Positions 53,261 to 61,596 of a DNA stretch of 64,000 nucleotides are shown here, piece after piece. The stretch covers positions 1-64,000 of the forward strand of contig JANQNU010000079.1 of NCBI GenBank assembly GCA_028279405.1, read 5' to 3'. A program made the position numbers and the translations under genes. Source of the stretch: Phycisphaerae bacterium. GTDB lineage: Bacteria; Planctomycetota; Phycisphaerae; UBA1845; Fen-1342. Each line of letters opens with the position of its first letter. Position 1 is the first letter of the stretch. Below the pieces are notes generated by a model. The model had not been told where the DNA came from and ran no database searches. It worked only from the letters and a program-made list of their open reading frames with translations.

Positions 53261-54742
53261 ATGGGATTGCGCGTCTACAACACGCTCGGACGGAAGCTGG
53301 AAGCGTTCACGCCGTTGGATCCGCCGCGCGTAAGCATGTACGTCTGCGGGCCGACGGTCTACGGCCACAGTCATCTGGGACACGCCAAGAGCTATGTCGC
53401 GTTCGATGCGATCGTCCGCTGGCTGCGTTTCAGCGGTTACCAGGTCAACTATGTGCAGAACATCACCGACGTCGGCCACCTGACGGACGACGCCGACGAG
53501 GGTGAAGACAAGGTCGTGGCCGAAGCCCGACGGCGCGGGCTGCACCCGATGGCGGTGGTGGAGACCTACCTGCGCAGCTATCTCGACGACATGGATGCGC
53601 TGAACCTGGTCCGCCCGGACATCATGCCGCGGGCCACCGGCCACATTCCGGAACAAATCGAGCAGATCCAGACGCTGATCGAGCGCGGGCATGCGTATGA
53701 GGTCGGCGGTTCGGTCTACTTCGACGTTGCGTCGTTCCCCGACTACGGCAAGCTGAGCGGCCGTAGGGTCGATGAGCTGGAGGCCGGGGCGCGGGTGGCG
53801 GTCGGTGTGGAGAAACGCAACCCCGCGGACTTCGCACTGTGGAAATGCGCGGACGAGAGCCACATCATGCGCTGGCCGAGCCCGTGGGGGACGGGTTTTC
53901 CCGGCTGGCACGTTGAGTGCTCCACCATGAGCCAGAAGTATCTGGGCGAAACATTTGATATTCACGGCGGCGGGCTCGAGAACCAGTTCCCCCACCATGA
54001 ATGCGAGATCGCTCAGGCGGAAGCCGCGACCGGCAAGAAGTTTGCACGCTACTGGCTGCACAACAACATGTGCACGATCAACGGCCAGAAAATGGGCAAG
54101 AGCCTCGGAAACGCCGTCTCACTCAAGGATATCTTTTACACCGCCGAGCCGCTGCACGATCGCGACGGGAACCTGCTGCTCGAGCGCGCATTCGAGCCGG
54201 CGGTCGTGAAACACTTCATTCTGACGAGCCACTATCGCCAGAACCTTGATTTCTCCAATGATGCCTTGAAGGCGGCCGAGAGCGGTTCGTACAAGCTGCG
54301 CGATGCGCGACGCGCGTTGGTCGAGGCTGCTCGCAAGGCAGAGCCGACGCCACCGTCGGACGCCGTACGCACGCCGCTTGCGGAGTTCGAGCAACGTTTC
54401 ACGGATGCGATGAACGACGACTTCAATACGGCGTCGGCGATCGCAGTCGCCTTCGAGCTTGCCCGCGAAAGTGGGAAGTGGATCCGCGAAGGGGCTGGCA
54501 AGGACGACCTTACCCAAGCCGCAACACTGATGCACCGGTGGACCGACGAAGCGCTCGGATTGCGATGGCGTGAGGAGTCGAGCGCCGGCAGCGACGACCG
54601 CGATCAGGTCGTCGGCTTACTTGCCGATCTCCGTCAGGAAGCCCGTCAACAAAAAGACTTCGCGCTTTCAGACCGAATCCGCGATGGTTTGAAAGCGATC
54701 GGGATCGAGCTGCGCGATACGCCTCAAGGGCCGACCTGGTAG
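53261..54742 (+). CDS. cysS: Cysteinyl-tRNA synthetase
   Basis: 493 residues from ATG 53261 (the frame runs back to GTG 53231). Class I synthetase: the HIGH-equivalent CGPTVYGHSHLGHAKSY near the start also provides the first zinc Cys; further zinc ligands are in WHVECSTMS and PHHECE; the KMSKS-equivalent is KMGKSLGNAVS. The C-terminal DALR-like helical domain covers about 360-490. It charges tRNA-Cys with cysteine. The length is normal for the single-domain bacterial enzyme. No cysE or ispF neighbour. Confidence 0.97.
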   Translation: MGLRVYNTLGRKLEAFTPLDPPRVSMYVCGPTVYGHSHLGHAKSYVAFDAIVRWLRFSGYQVNYVQNITDVGHLTDDADEGEDKVVAEARRRGLHPMAVVETYLRSYLDDMDALNLVRPDIMPRATGHIPEQIEQIQTLIERGHAYEVGGSVYFDVASFPDYGKLSGRRVDELEAGARVAVGVEKRNPADFALWKCADESHIMRWPSPWGTGFPGWHVECSTMSQKYLGETFDIHGGGLENQFPHHECEIAQAEAATGKKFARYWLHNNMCTINGQKMGKSLGNAVSLKDIFYTAEPLHDRDGNLLLERAFEPAVVKHFILTSHYRQNLDFSNDALKAAESGSYKLRDARRALVEAARKAEPTPPSDAVRTPLAEFEQRFTDAMNDDFNTASAIAVAFELARESGKWIREGAGKDDLTQAATLMHRWTDEALGLRWREESSAGSDDRDQVVGLLADLRQEARQQKDFALSDRIRDGLKAIGIELRDTPQGPTW

Positions 54743-54888
54743 ACTACCCACGCCTCTTGTCGCCGAGATGTAGCCGGCGGCGGGTCGCTTGCTCGGCGCC
54801 TGAACCCGGCTAAAGTTGCGCGAGTGTAGGGCCGATCAGACGATCAGCCCTTCCGCCAACCATCGATGCGGACAAGGAGGTCTCGGGC

Positions 54889-56190
54889 ATGGGCGCCAGC
54901 AAGCCGGTCAGCTTGAATCTCAACGTTCGCGGCTTGGGGCTCTCCGCGACCCTCGCCATCAACGAAAAATGTGCGGCGTTGCGCTCCGAGGGCCGCGAGA
55001 TCTTCCGATTCGGGCTGGGACAATCGCCGTTCCCAGTGCCGACGCCCGTTGTCGAGGCGTTGCGACTCGCAGCGCCAGAGAAGGATTACCTGCCCGTACG
55101 CGGCCTGCGGGCGCTGCGCGAAGCGGTCGCCGACTTCCACCGTCGGAGCGACGGTATCGATGCCCACCACGATCGCGTGCTGGTCGGACCCGGCTCCAAG
55201 GAGCTGATGTTCCTGCTGCAGATCGCGTTCTACGGCGAGATCCTGCTGCCGACGCCATGCTGGGTGTCCTATTTTCCGCAAGCACAGATCATCGGACGAC
55301 GCGTGAGCCAGATCCACACCCGCGCAGAGGACGAGTGGCGGCTCACCGCGGCTCAACTCGAAGAAGGGATCGCGGACACGCAGGACGACCATCGTCCGCG
55401 GATCCTGGTCTTGAACTACCCGGGCAATCCGTCCGGCACGACCTACTCCGCGACCGAGCTTCGGGAGCTCGCGACGGTCGCGAAAAAGTACGGCGTCGTC
55501 GTTCTTTCCGACGAGATCTACGGTCAGACCAACCATCGCGGCGAGCACGTCTCGATCGCGCGATTCTATCCCGAAGGCACGATCATCAGCAGCGGGCTCT
55601 CCAAATGGTGCGGGGCCGGCGGATGGCGACTCGGGACGTTCGTGTTTCCACCAGACCTCGACTGGCTGCTGGACGCGATGGCCGCGATCGCCAGCGAATC
55701 CTACACCTCGGTCAGCGCTCCGATTCAATACGCCGCCGTGACGGCGTTCCACCTCGGTGTCGAAATCGAGCGGTATCTCTGGCATACGCGCCGGATTTTG
55801 CGGGAGTTGGGTGGGCGAATCACGTCGACCCTGCATACCGGCGGCGTCCGCGTCCGCCCGCCGGAAGGTGCTTTTTACCTGTGGCTCGATTTCTCGGAGC
55901 GGGCCGACACGCTCCGCGCCCGCGGTATCGAGACCTCCACGAGACTGTGCAGACGCCTCCTCGACGAGACCGGCGTCGCAATCCTCCCCGGAGCGGGCTT
56001 CGGACGCGATCCGCACGAACTCACCGCACGCCTGGCGTACGTCGACTTCGACGGTTCGAAGGCCCTCGCTGCGAGCGAGAATATCGCACTCGACACGAAC
56101 TTGCCGGAGGGGTTCGTCGACCACTGGTGCGGCAACGTCATTTCAGGCGTGCAGCGGCTCGTCGCCTGGCTGGACCAGGAGTCCGCCTGA
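54889..56190 (+). CDS. PLP-dependent aminotransferase, class I/II
   Basis: 433 residues from ATG 54889, after GGAGG. It is a fold-type I enzyme: the N-terminal FRFGLGQSPFPVPTPVVEAL, cofactor-phosphate part GPGSKELMFLLQIAFYGEIL, LNYPGNPSGTTYS, the Asp/Tyr segment LSDEIYGQT, and the Schiff-base Lys in SSGLSKWCGAGGWRLG. It is related to the aspartate aminotransferase group; the substrate cannot be fixed from sequence alone. It stands alone between cysS and the acyl-CoA genes. Confidence 0.92.
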   Translation: MGASKPVSLNLNVRGLGLSATLAINEKCAALRSEGREIFRFGLGQSPFPVPTPVVEALRLAAPEKDYLPVRGLRALREAVADFHRRSDGIDAHHDRVLVGPGSKELMFLLQIAFYGEILLPTPCWVSYFPQAQIIGRRVSQIHTRAEDEWRLTAAQLEEGIADTQDDHRPRILVLNYPGNPSGTTYSATELRELATVAKKYGVVVLSDEIYGQTNHRGEHVSIARFYPEGTIISSGLSKWCGAGGWRLGTFVFPPDLDWLLDAMAAIASESYTSVSAPIQYAAVTAFHLGVEIERYLWHTRRILRELGGRITSTLHTGGVRVRPPEGAFYLWLDFSERADTLRARGIETSTRLCRRLLDETGVAILPGAGFGRDPHELTARLAYVDFDGSKALAASENIALDTNLPEGFVDHWCGNVISGVQRLVAWLDQESA

Positions 56191-56407
56191 GACCGCGCCT
56201 CGCGGGGCCGATCGCCGACTTTTCCCGACCCTCCCGGCCAATCTCCAACAAAAATCGACACCGAGGAAGCTTTCCAATCGCTGCGCAGTTTGTTCAAATA
56301 TGATCAGGCGCTCGTTGGCGCCGGCTGAATGAGGTGGGGCTTCGGGCCGGCGTTCATGGCGAGCGATGCAACTCAGCAGCAGTTCACAGTGTCGGAAGGG
56401 AGCACGC

Positions 56408-57271
56408 GTGAAGATCCGCCAGGAGATCCGGACCGTTGCCGTTTTGGGGACGGGGCAGATGGGTGCCGGCATTGCGCAGACGTTTGCCCAGAGCGGCCGG
56501 AAGGTGGTCCTGTATGACAGCTTCCCCGGGGCGGTGGACCGCGCAGTGGCCGGAATCGGCAAGTCGCTGGACAAGTTCGTCAGCAAGGGCAAGCTCGAGG
56601 CATCCGTCGCGGATGCGGCGCGGTCGAATCTTTCGCCGGGCTCACTGAGTGACGTCGCGAACGTGGATCTGGTGGTCGAGGCGATCATCGAGGATCCCGC
56701 CACGAAGCGGGCGCTCTACGAACAAATCAGCGCGAATGTCGCCGAAGAGGTGATCTTCGCAAGTAACACGAGCAGCATCTCGATCAGCGAACTCGGGCAG
56801 GCCAGTGGCCGGCCGGAACGGTTCATCGGTATGCACTTCTTCAATCCGGTTCCGTTGATGAGTCTGGTTGAGGTCGTGGTCGGGCTGCGGACGGCGCCGC
56901 CGGTGGTCGAGACGATCACGAACCTGTCCAAGGACTTGGGCAAGACGCCGTTGACCGTGAAGGACCACCCGGGCTTCGTGAGCAACCGGATTCTGATGCC
57001 GATGATCAACGAGGCGGTTTCGTGCTTCGCAGACGGCGTGGCGGACGCCGAGACGATCGACGGCGTGATGAAGCTGGGGATGAATCACCCGATGGGGCCG
57101 CTGGCGCTGGCTGACCTGATCGGGCTCGACACATGTCTCTTCATTCTCGAGGTCTTGCATCGGGATCTCGGGGAGGACCGCTATCGCCCGACGCCGCTCT
57201 TGCGGACGATGGTTCGCGCGGGGATGCTCGGCCGCAAATCCGGAAAGGGGTTCTACGACTATGAGCAGTAA
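56408..57271 (+). CDS. 3-hydroxyacyl-CoA dehydrogenase
   Basis: 287 residues from GTG 56408, after AAGGGAG (upstream residues of the longer frame are low-information). Rossmann motif [20 protein letters not shown], then [40 protein letters not shown], the catalytic His in [17 protein letters not shown], and [15 protein letters not shown]. It oxidises L-3-hydroxyacyl-CoA with NAD+. The next gene, an enoyl-CoA hydratase, overlaps it by 11 bases, so the pair forms a beta-oxidation-like or butanoate-type module; a thiolase is not in the window. Confidence 0.95.
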   Translation: MKIRQEIRTVAVLGTGQMGAGIAQTFAQSGRKVVLYDSFPGAVDRAVAGIGKSLDKFVSKGKLEASVADAARSNLSPGSLSDVANVDLVVEAIIEDPATKRALYEQISANVAEEVIFASNTSSISISELGQASGRPERFIGMHFFNPVPLMSLVEVVVGLRTAPPVVETITNLSKDLGKTPLTVKDHPGFVSNRILMPMINEAVSCFADGVADAETIDGVMKLGMNHPMGPLALADLIGLDTCLFILEVLHRDLGEDRYRPTPLLRTMVRAGMLGRKSGKGFYDYEQ

Positions 57272-58058
57272 CGAAAAGTCGACGACGACGGTCACCGTCG
57301 CGGTCGAAGGCGACCTAGGCCAGATTCGGTTCGCACCCCAAGGCACCAGCGGGGTCAATATCTTCTCCTCGCGCGTGCTCGGCGAACTCGGAAACGCAGT
57401 CGACCACATCACCGCCAAACGCGACATCCGCTTCATCGTCTTTCGCGGCGAGGGTCGCGCTTTCCTCGCAGGTGCCGACATCGCCGAGATGCAGGGCTTT
57501 GACGAATCGCGCGGCGAGTCCCTCTCGCGTCACGGCCATACGGTGATGGACGCAATCGAGGCGTTACCGGTTCCGACGTTCGCGTTGATGAACGGGCACG
57601 CGCTCGGCGGCGGTTGCGAACTCGCGATGGCGTGCGACTTCCGGATCATGGTCGCGGACGGCCGGATCGGTCAGCCCGAAGCGCGGCTGGGTCTGATCCC
57701 CGGCTGGGGCGCGACGCAGCGCCTCGCGCAGCTCGTCGGCGCGTCGCGTGCGCGGTGGATGATCTATTCCGGAGAGTCGATCACGGCCCATCAGGCACAC
57801 GAGATTGGTTTGATCGACGAGGTGGTGGACGATGAGGCCGGGCTGGACGAGGCGCTGGCGCGCTGGACCGCGTCGCTCCGCCAGGCGTCGGCGACGTCGA
57901 TCGCACGGATCAAGGGCGCGATGCGCGGCTGTCGCAACGAGACGCAGGAGTTCAGCTACTGCTTCAACACGACGGATTCCCGCGAGGGCATGCAGGCGTT
58001 CATGAACAAACGCACACCCGCATGGGCGCAACAAACCCGCGAGCAAGTCGAGGCGTAG
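57261..58058 (+). CDS. Enoyl-CoA hydratase/isomerase
   Basis: 265 residues, overlapping the dehydrogenase by 11 bases in another frame. Crotonase fold: the first oxyanion-hole segment [17 protein letters not shown], the second [19 protein letters not shown], and the Glu in [20 protein letters not shown]. It hydrates enoyl-CoA, supplying the substrate for its partner. The C-terminal helices are of normal length. Confidence 0.95.
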   Translation: MSSNEKSTTTVTVAVEGDLGQIRFAPQGTSGVNIFSSRVLGELGNAVDHITAKRDIRFIVFRGEGRAFLAGADIAEMQGFDESRGESLSRHGHTVMDAIEALPVPTFALMNGHALGGGCELAMACDFRIMVADGRIGQPEARLGLIPGWGATQRLAQLVGASRARWMIYSGESITAHQAHEIGLIDEVVDDEAGLDEALARWTASLRQASATSIARIKGAMRGCRNETQEFSYCFNTTDSREGMQAFMNKRTPAWAQQTREQVEA

Positions 58059-58390
58059 CGCGTAAGCACTGGGGTATACTCACCCCGAGGTGGGCGTCCG
58101 CACTTGCGTTCATCGCGAATCGGTACTACGCGCGGCGATGCTAGCGAGCGACGAGCTCCTCCGCCGGTTGCCCAGTGACGTCCCCAGCAAATCAGGGTGG
58201 GGCGGCGTCTCGCACGCCGGGCTAGCCGTAGATTTTTAGGTTCTTCATCCCCTTCAGAAGAGCTGCATCGTCTTTCATTTGTGCGTGCTGCAACGTCCTT
58301 GCATTTCGAGCCGCATCGGACCATATTGACTCTTCCGACGCATCGCAACACGATCAGTTTTTATCGAACTTGAGCAAGTGAGGATCGATC
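58059..58390. other. Intergenic stretch, no gene seen
   Basis: About 330 bases between the hydratase and the DUF3179 gene. It holds the probable promoter of the latter, but I cannot place boxes with confidence. No repeat or RNA gene seen. Confidence 0.5.
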
Positions 58391-59167
58391 ATGGCCGTGC
58401 GACGTTCGCGCACGTTCAATCTTGTGGTGGGTGTAGCCGCGGTTGTCGTCGTTGGTGCCAGCGGGTACCGCATCTGGGGCGAAGTACAGACCCTGCGTCA
58501 ACTGGAGCAAGTGCCCCCGCAGCGGACGAGGTTGGCGTCCGACAGCTTCCACGGCAAGCCAATCGTCGAGCGCGATGGGCGAAGATACCTGTGGGCCAGG
58601 GACGACGATAATGAGGAGACGGGCGCCCAGTGGTTCGATGTGACCGACTCCACGATCGACCCGCGCGAGTTCCAGTACGGGATCGGCAAGGACAGCATCC
58701 CGGCGATCGACCGGCCGGCGTTTGTCAGGCTCGACGATCCGCGTTTGACCGCGCATGAGATCAAGCCCGAAACGCAAATCATCGGCTACGTACACAACGG
58801 TCAAGCCAAGGCATACCCGCTGGATTTGCTGAATCGCCACGAGCTGGTCAACGACTTCGTCGGCGGTAGACCCGTGACGGTCGGTTACTGACCGCTGGTC
58901 GATCTGTCCGTCGTGTACGGGCGCGCACCATCGAACGAACCCACCACTTTCGGAACCACCGGCTACACCATGCGCAACACTTTCGTGCTCTACGACCGCA
59001 GTACCGAGACGGTGTGGTATCCGCGTGAGAGCTACCTCGAGGCGACCTCCGGCCCCCGTCGAGGAGAGAAGATTCCGTTCATTGAGAAGCCGGAGCCGAT
59101 GCGACTGGCCGAATGGGGCGCGCGACACCCCGAGACGCTGGTGCTGATCGGCGACGGTGATTCATAG
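58391..59167 (+). CDS. DUF3179 protein with in-frame TGA, candidate selenoprotein
   Basis: One frame of 259 codons from ATG 58391 (after GTGAGG) to TAG 59165 is broken by a single TGA at 58889-58891 (codon 167). Both sides belong to the same family domain: before it, IGYVHNGQAKAYPLDLLNRH and VGGRPVTVGY; after it, PLVDLSVVYGRA, TTFGTTGYTMRNTFVLYDRS and TETVWYP. In DUF3179 proteins the position is a conserved Cys (the Y/W-C-P-L motif). TGA could therefore encode selenocysteine, helped by the hairpin that follows, or be a fresh nonsense mutation. The second family Cys (CPLC) is Val here. The N-terminal membrane anchor (LVVGVAAVVVVGASGYRIWG) places the domain in the periplasm. Confidence 0.7.
58899..58934 (+). 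promoter_or_regulatory. Bacterial SECIS-like hairpin after the TGA
   Basis: Seven pairs (58905-58911 with 58917-58923, two of them G-U) close a five-base loop CGUGU with G in the second position. The loop starts 20 bases after the TGA. A lower five-pair helix, UCGAU/AUCGA (58899-58903 with 58930-58934), lies below an internal loop. As I recall, the bacterial SECIS consensus asks for a small apical loop with G in its first two positions, 16-37 bases after UGA, which this meets. Confidence 0.45.
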
Positions 59168-59255
59168 CGCCTGCCATCAGTTAAGCACACCAACGCTAAA
59201 AAAAGTAGTGGTAGGTGGAACGAATCGCGGCGCCGGCGGGTTATCTACTTTGGTG

Positions 59256-59699
59256 ATGATCATGCTCCCGGTGTTGCTGTGTCCAAGGTGTTTCTACGAA
59301 CTGCGCGTCGCGGACGTGGGTCGTTGCTCGGAGTGCGGCCATCCGTTCGAGCGGGCCAGCGTTGAGGCCTTCTGGCGCGAGCGTGAACTTGCCCCCGGCA
59401 CCGTAGGTTCCATGGTCCTCTGGCCGCCGCTGGCGACCCTGCTCGGGCTGGCATTTGCGGCCCTTTACCTGGACCCTCACCTTCTGCTACCGGCCTGCGT
59501 TGCGGTCGGCGGCGGACTGGTCAGCAATTGCGTGCTGGCGAACACACTCGAGTATGCGCGGATTCGACGGCAGGCTACCGGCGAGCGCAGCCTGAACTAC
59601 ATCCGCATCCTGGCGCGGATCCTCGTCATTACGGCATTGCAGGTTGCGCTAATGGTACTTGTGGTTTGGCTCATGGCTCTTCTGATCGCGGCCCGTTGA
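59256..59699 (+). CDS. Zinc-ribbon membrane protein
   Basis: 147 residues from ATG 59256 (ATG 59262 also possible; no strong ribosome site). The zinc ribbon LCPRCFYELRVADVGRCSEC is followed by a soluble linker, then two or three hydrophobic helices (VLWPPLATLLGLAFAALYLD; LLLPACVAVGGGLVSNCVLA; ILVITALQVALMVLVVWLMA). It has the same general design as the proteins at 38900 and 43747. Function unknown. The epimerase gene is convergent, with no gap between the stop codons. Confidence 0.75.
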   Translation: MIMLPVLLCPRCFYELRVADVGRCSECGHPFERASVEAFWRERELAPGTVGSMVLWPPLATLLGLAFAALYLDPHLLLPACVAVGGGLVSNCVLANTLEYARIRRQATGERSLNYIRILARILVITALQVALMVLVVWLMALLIAAR

Positions 59700-60788
59700 T
59701 CAGAAGAACCACTTGGCGACCTTGAGGATGCCTTGTTTCCAGGGCACGCGGTGGGAGACGCCGCTGGCGCCGTCGAACTTGTGCAAGTTGTCGAGGTACC
59801 ACTCGTAGTTGCGGACGAGCGCCTGCTTGTTCGAGAAGCGCGGCGCGTAACCCAGCACACGCTCGGCCTTCTCGATCGAAACGAACGAATCGGTCGATGC
59901 GGTCTCGTATACCCATTTGTAGAGTGGCGACAGCTTGAACAACTCGAGTACCCGCAACGTCCAGATCATCGGCGTCGCGGGGAAGCCGCGGATCTTCTTG
60001 CCGTGGCCGGCGCGATCGAGGACCGCCTGGTAGTCCTCTTTCATCGTCGTGTACTCTTTCGCGCCGATGTTGAACACGTCATTGACCGCATCGCGCTCGC
60101 CCGTGCAACAGAGGTAGACCGCGTCGCAGAGGTCTTCGACGTCCAGCAGTTGGTAGCGGTTGTTGCCGCTGCCGATCATCGGGAAGCCTTTGCCGTCCTT
60201 GGCCCAGTCGTAGAACAGCGCAAACACGCCGAGTCGTTCCGGTCCGATGAACGACTTCGGGCGGATGATCGGGACGCACATGTCATGCTTTTCGCGGTAC
60301 TCGACGCACAGCGCCTCGGCCTTGATCTTCGCTTCGCCATACGGGCCGACGCCGATCTTGCGGTCGTCCTCATAGAGCGGATGGTGATCGGGAATTCCGT
60401 AGACCGCGGTCGACGAGATGTGTACGACGCGTTCGACGCCGGCGTCACGCGCCGCCTCGAGCACGTTCCGGGTACCGTCGATGTCGGTCGAGAAGATATC
60501 CTCCTTGGAGTACAGCGGCAGGGCGGCGGCGCAGTGAATCACGATGTTCGCGCCGCGCGTCGCCTCGCGGACCTTTTCCGGGTCGCGGATGTCGCCGCGG
60601 ACCTCGGTAACCTGTTCCTTGCAGTCCTCGTAGTCGAAAGGTTCGAGGTCCAGCGACGTAACCGTGTGGCCCTCGGCCAGCAGATGTCGCACGAGGTTGA
60701 TGCCGAGGAATCCGGCGCCGCCGGTGATCATGTAATGCTTGGATTCGGTGGCCGGTGTGGTACCGGAGGAATCTGCGGATTGTGCCAT
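59700..60788 (-). CDS. NAD-dependent epimerase/dehydratase (extended SDR)
   Basis: 362 residues from ATG 60788, after GAGAGAGC. Rossmann motif MITGGAGFLGINLVRHLLAE, the Ser/Thr triad member in VVHISSTAVYG, and the catalytic Tyr-x3-Lys in VGPYGEAKIKAEALC. The C-terminal part (NRYQLLDVEDLCDAVYLCCT, NDVFNIGAKEYTTMKEDYQA) binds the sugar nucleotide or sterol-type substrate. It is an extended SDR acting probably on a nucleotide sugar, though 3-beta-hydroxysteroid-type relatives look alike. Monocistronic. Confidence 0.9.
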   Translation of the reverse strand: MAQSADSSGTTPATESKHYMITGGAGFLGINLVRHLLAEGHTVTSLDLEPFDYEDCKEQVTEVRGDIRDPEKVREATRGANIVIHCAAALPLYSKEDIFSTDIDGTRNVLEAARDAGVERVVHISSTAVYGIPDHHPLYEDDRKIGVGPYGEAKIKAEALCVEYREKHDMCVPIIRPKSFIGPERLGVFALFYDWAKDGKGFPMIGSGNNRYQLLDVEDLCDAVYLCCTGERDAVNDVFNIGAKEYTTMKEDYQAVLDRAGHGKKIRGFPATPMIWTLRVLELFKLSPLYKWVYETASTDSFVSIEKAERVLGYAPRFSNKQALVRNYEWYLDNLHKFDGASGVSHRVPWKQGILKVAKWFF

Positions 60789-60921
60789 TACGGTGCTCTC
60801 TCGAGTTTGCTGTCAGGGGGTACGCTCTGCCCTAGCCGTGACCCGCGTCGGGGTCGCGGACGCAAACCGATCCTTATAGGGCAGCGCCCGTCGCGGGGCA
60901 AGTCCCCGTCAATCCGGCGGG

Positions 60922-61557
60922 TCAGCCTCGCGACAGGAAACGCGTCGCGTTGCCGAGATTGTCACGGAGCTGTTTGAGCCCGCGATGGCAGAGCATCTGG
61001 GCGGCGCGGTCGCTGCGGCCCAGCGCCGTTGCGACTTCCGCGATGCTGAGCCCTTCCAGGTAGCGCAGCCGGAGCGCTTCGCGATAGTCTTCGTTCAGGC
61101 CGGCCAACTCGATCTTCAGGGTCCGAGCCCACTCCTGCCGTCGGATCACGCGGCTGGGCGTGAGACTGTCGACCTGGAGCAACTCCAGCAGCGGCGTCAG
61201 GCGGTCCTGGTCTCGTGTGGCGTTCGGTTCGACCTTTTTGTGGCCGCCGCCGCGCTTGGCGCGACGCAGCTCCCGGATTCGATCGAGCATCCGTTGCTGG
61301 GCGATTCGTGCCACCCAACGCTGAAATCCGTCCCAGCCGGATTCCGCCGAGAAGCGGTGCATTGTCCGAAAGACCTCCAGATGCACATCCTGGAGCACAT
61401 CTTCCGCCGCCAGTAGTGACCGCAAATCAGCCGGAACCGCTCTGCGAACCTGGTCTTCGGTCACCGAATACAGGGCGTACAGCAGTTCGCTGAGCGCTGT
61501 GTGATCGCCAGCCACGGCGCGCTCGATCGCGTCCTGGTACTCGGGGGCTTCGCTCAT
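60922..61557 (-). CDS. ECF sigma factor (third)
   Basis: 211 residues from ATG 61557 (GTG 61563 possible). Region 2 carries LAAEDVLQDVHLEVFRTMHR and WVARIAQQRMLDRIREL; region 4 carries LNEDYREALRLRYLEGLSIA and EVATALGRSDRAAQMLCHRG. It differs from the two TIGR02999-like factors at the left end of the window and resembles another planctomycete ECF group. No anti-sigma factor or kinase is adjacent. It lies between the aconitase gene and the epimerase, transcribed leftward. Confidence 0.92.
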   Translation of the reverse strand: MSEAPEYQDAIERAVAGDHTALSELLYALYSVTEDQVRRAVPADLRSLLAAEDVLQDVHLEVFRTMHRFSAESGWDGFQRWVARIAQQRMLDRIRELRRAKRGGGHKKVEPNATRDQDRLTPLLELLQVDSLTPSRVIRRQEWARTLKIELAGLNEDYREALRLRYLEGLSIAEVATALGRSDRAAQMLCHRGLKQLRDNLGNATRFLSRG

Positions 61558-61596
61558 GGTCACGCGTGCGCCGGCGGTTGCTGCCGACTTCCAGCG

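Noticed and set aside
53132-54061. 309-codon frame antisense to cysS
   Set aside because: Shadow of a conserved synthetase gene.
54844-56124. 426-codon frame antisense to the aminotransferase
   Set aside because: Mirror frame caused by GC-rich third positions; no family-like content.
54816-56303. 495-codon frame overlapping the aminotransferase in another frame
   Set aside because: Arg-rich shadow of a high-GC gene; the real frame has all PLP-enzyme motifs.
58391-58891. Reading the DUF3179 region as two separate short genes
   Set aside because: Both parts lie in the same frame, are separated only by one TGA, and together make one family domain; a second independent start at 58913 would lack the N-terminal half of the domain.
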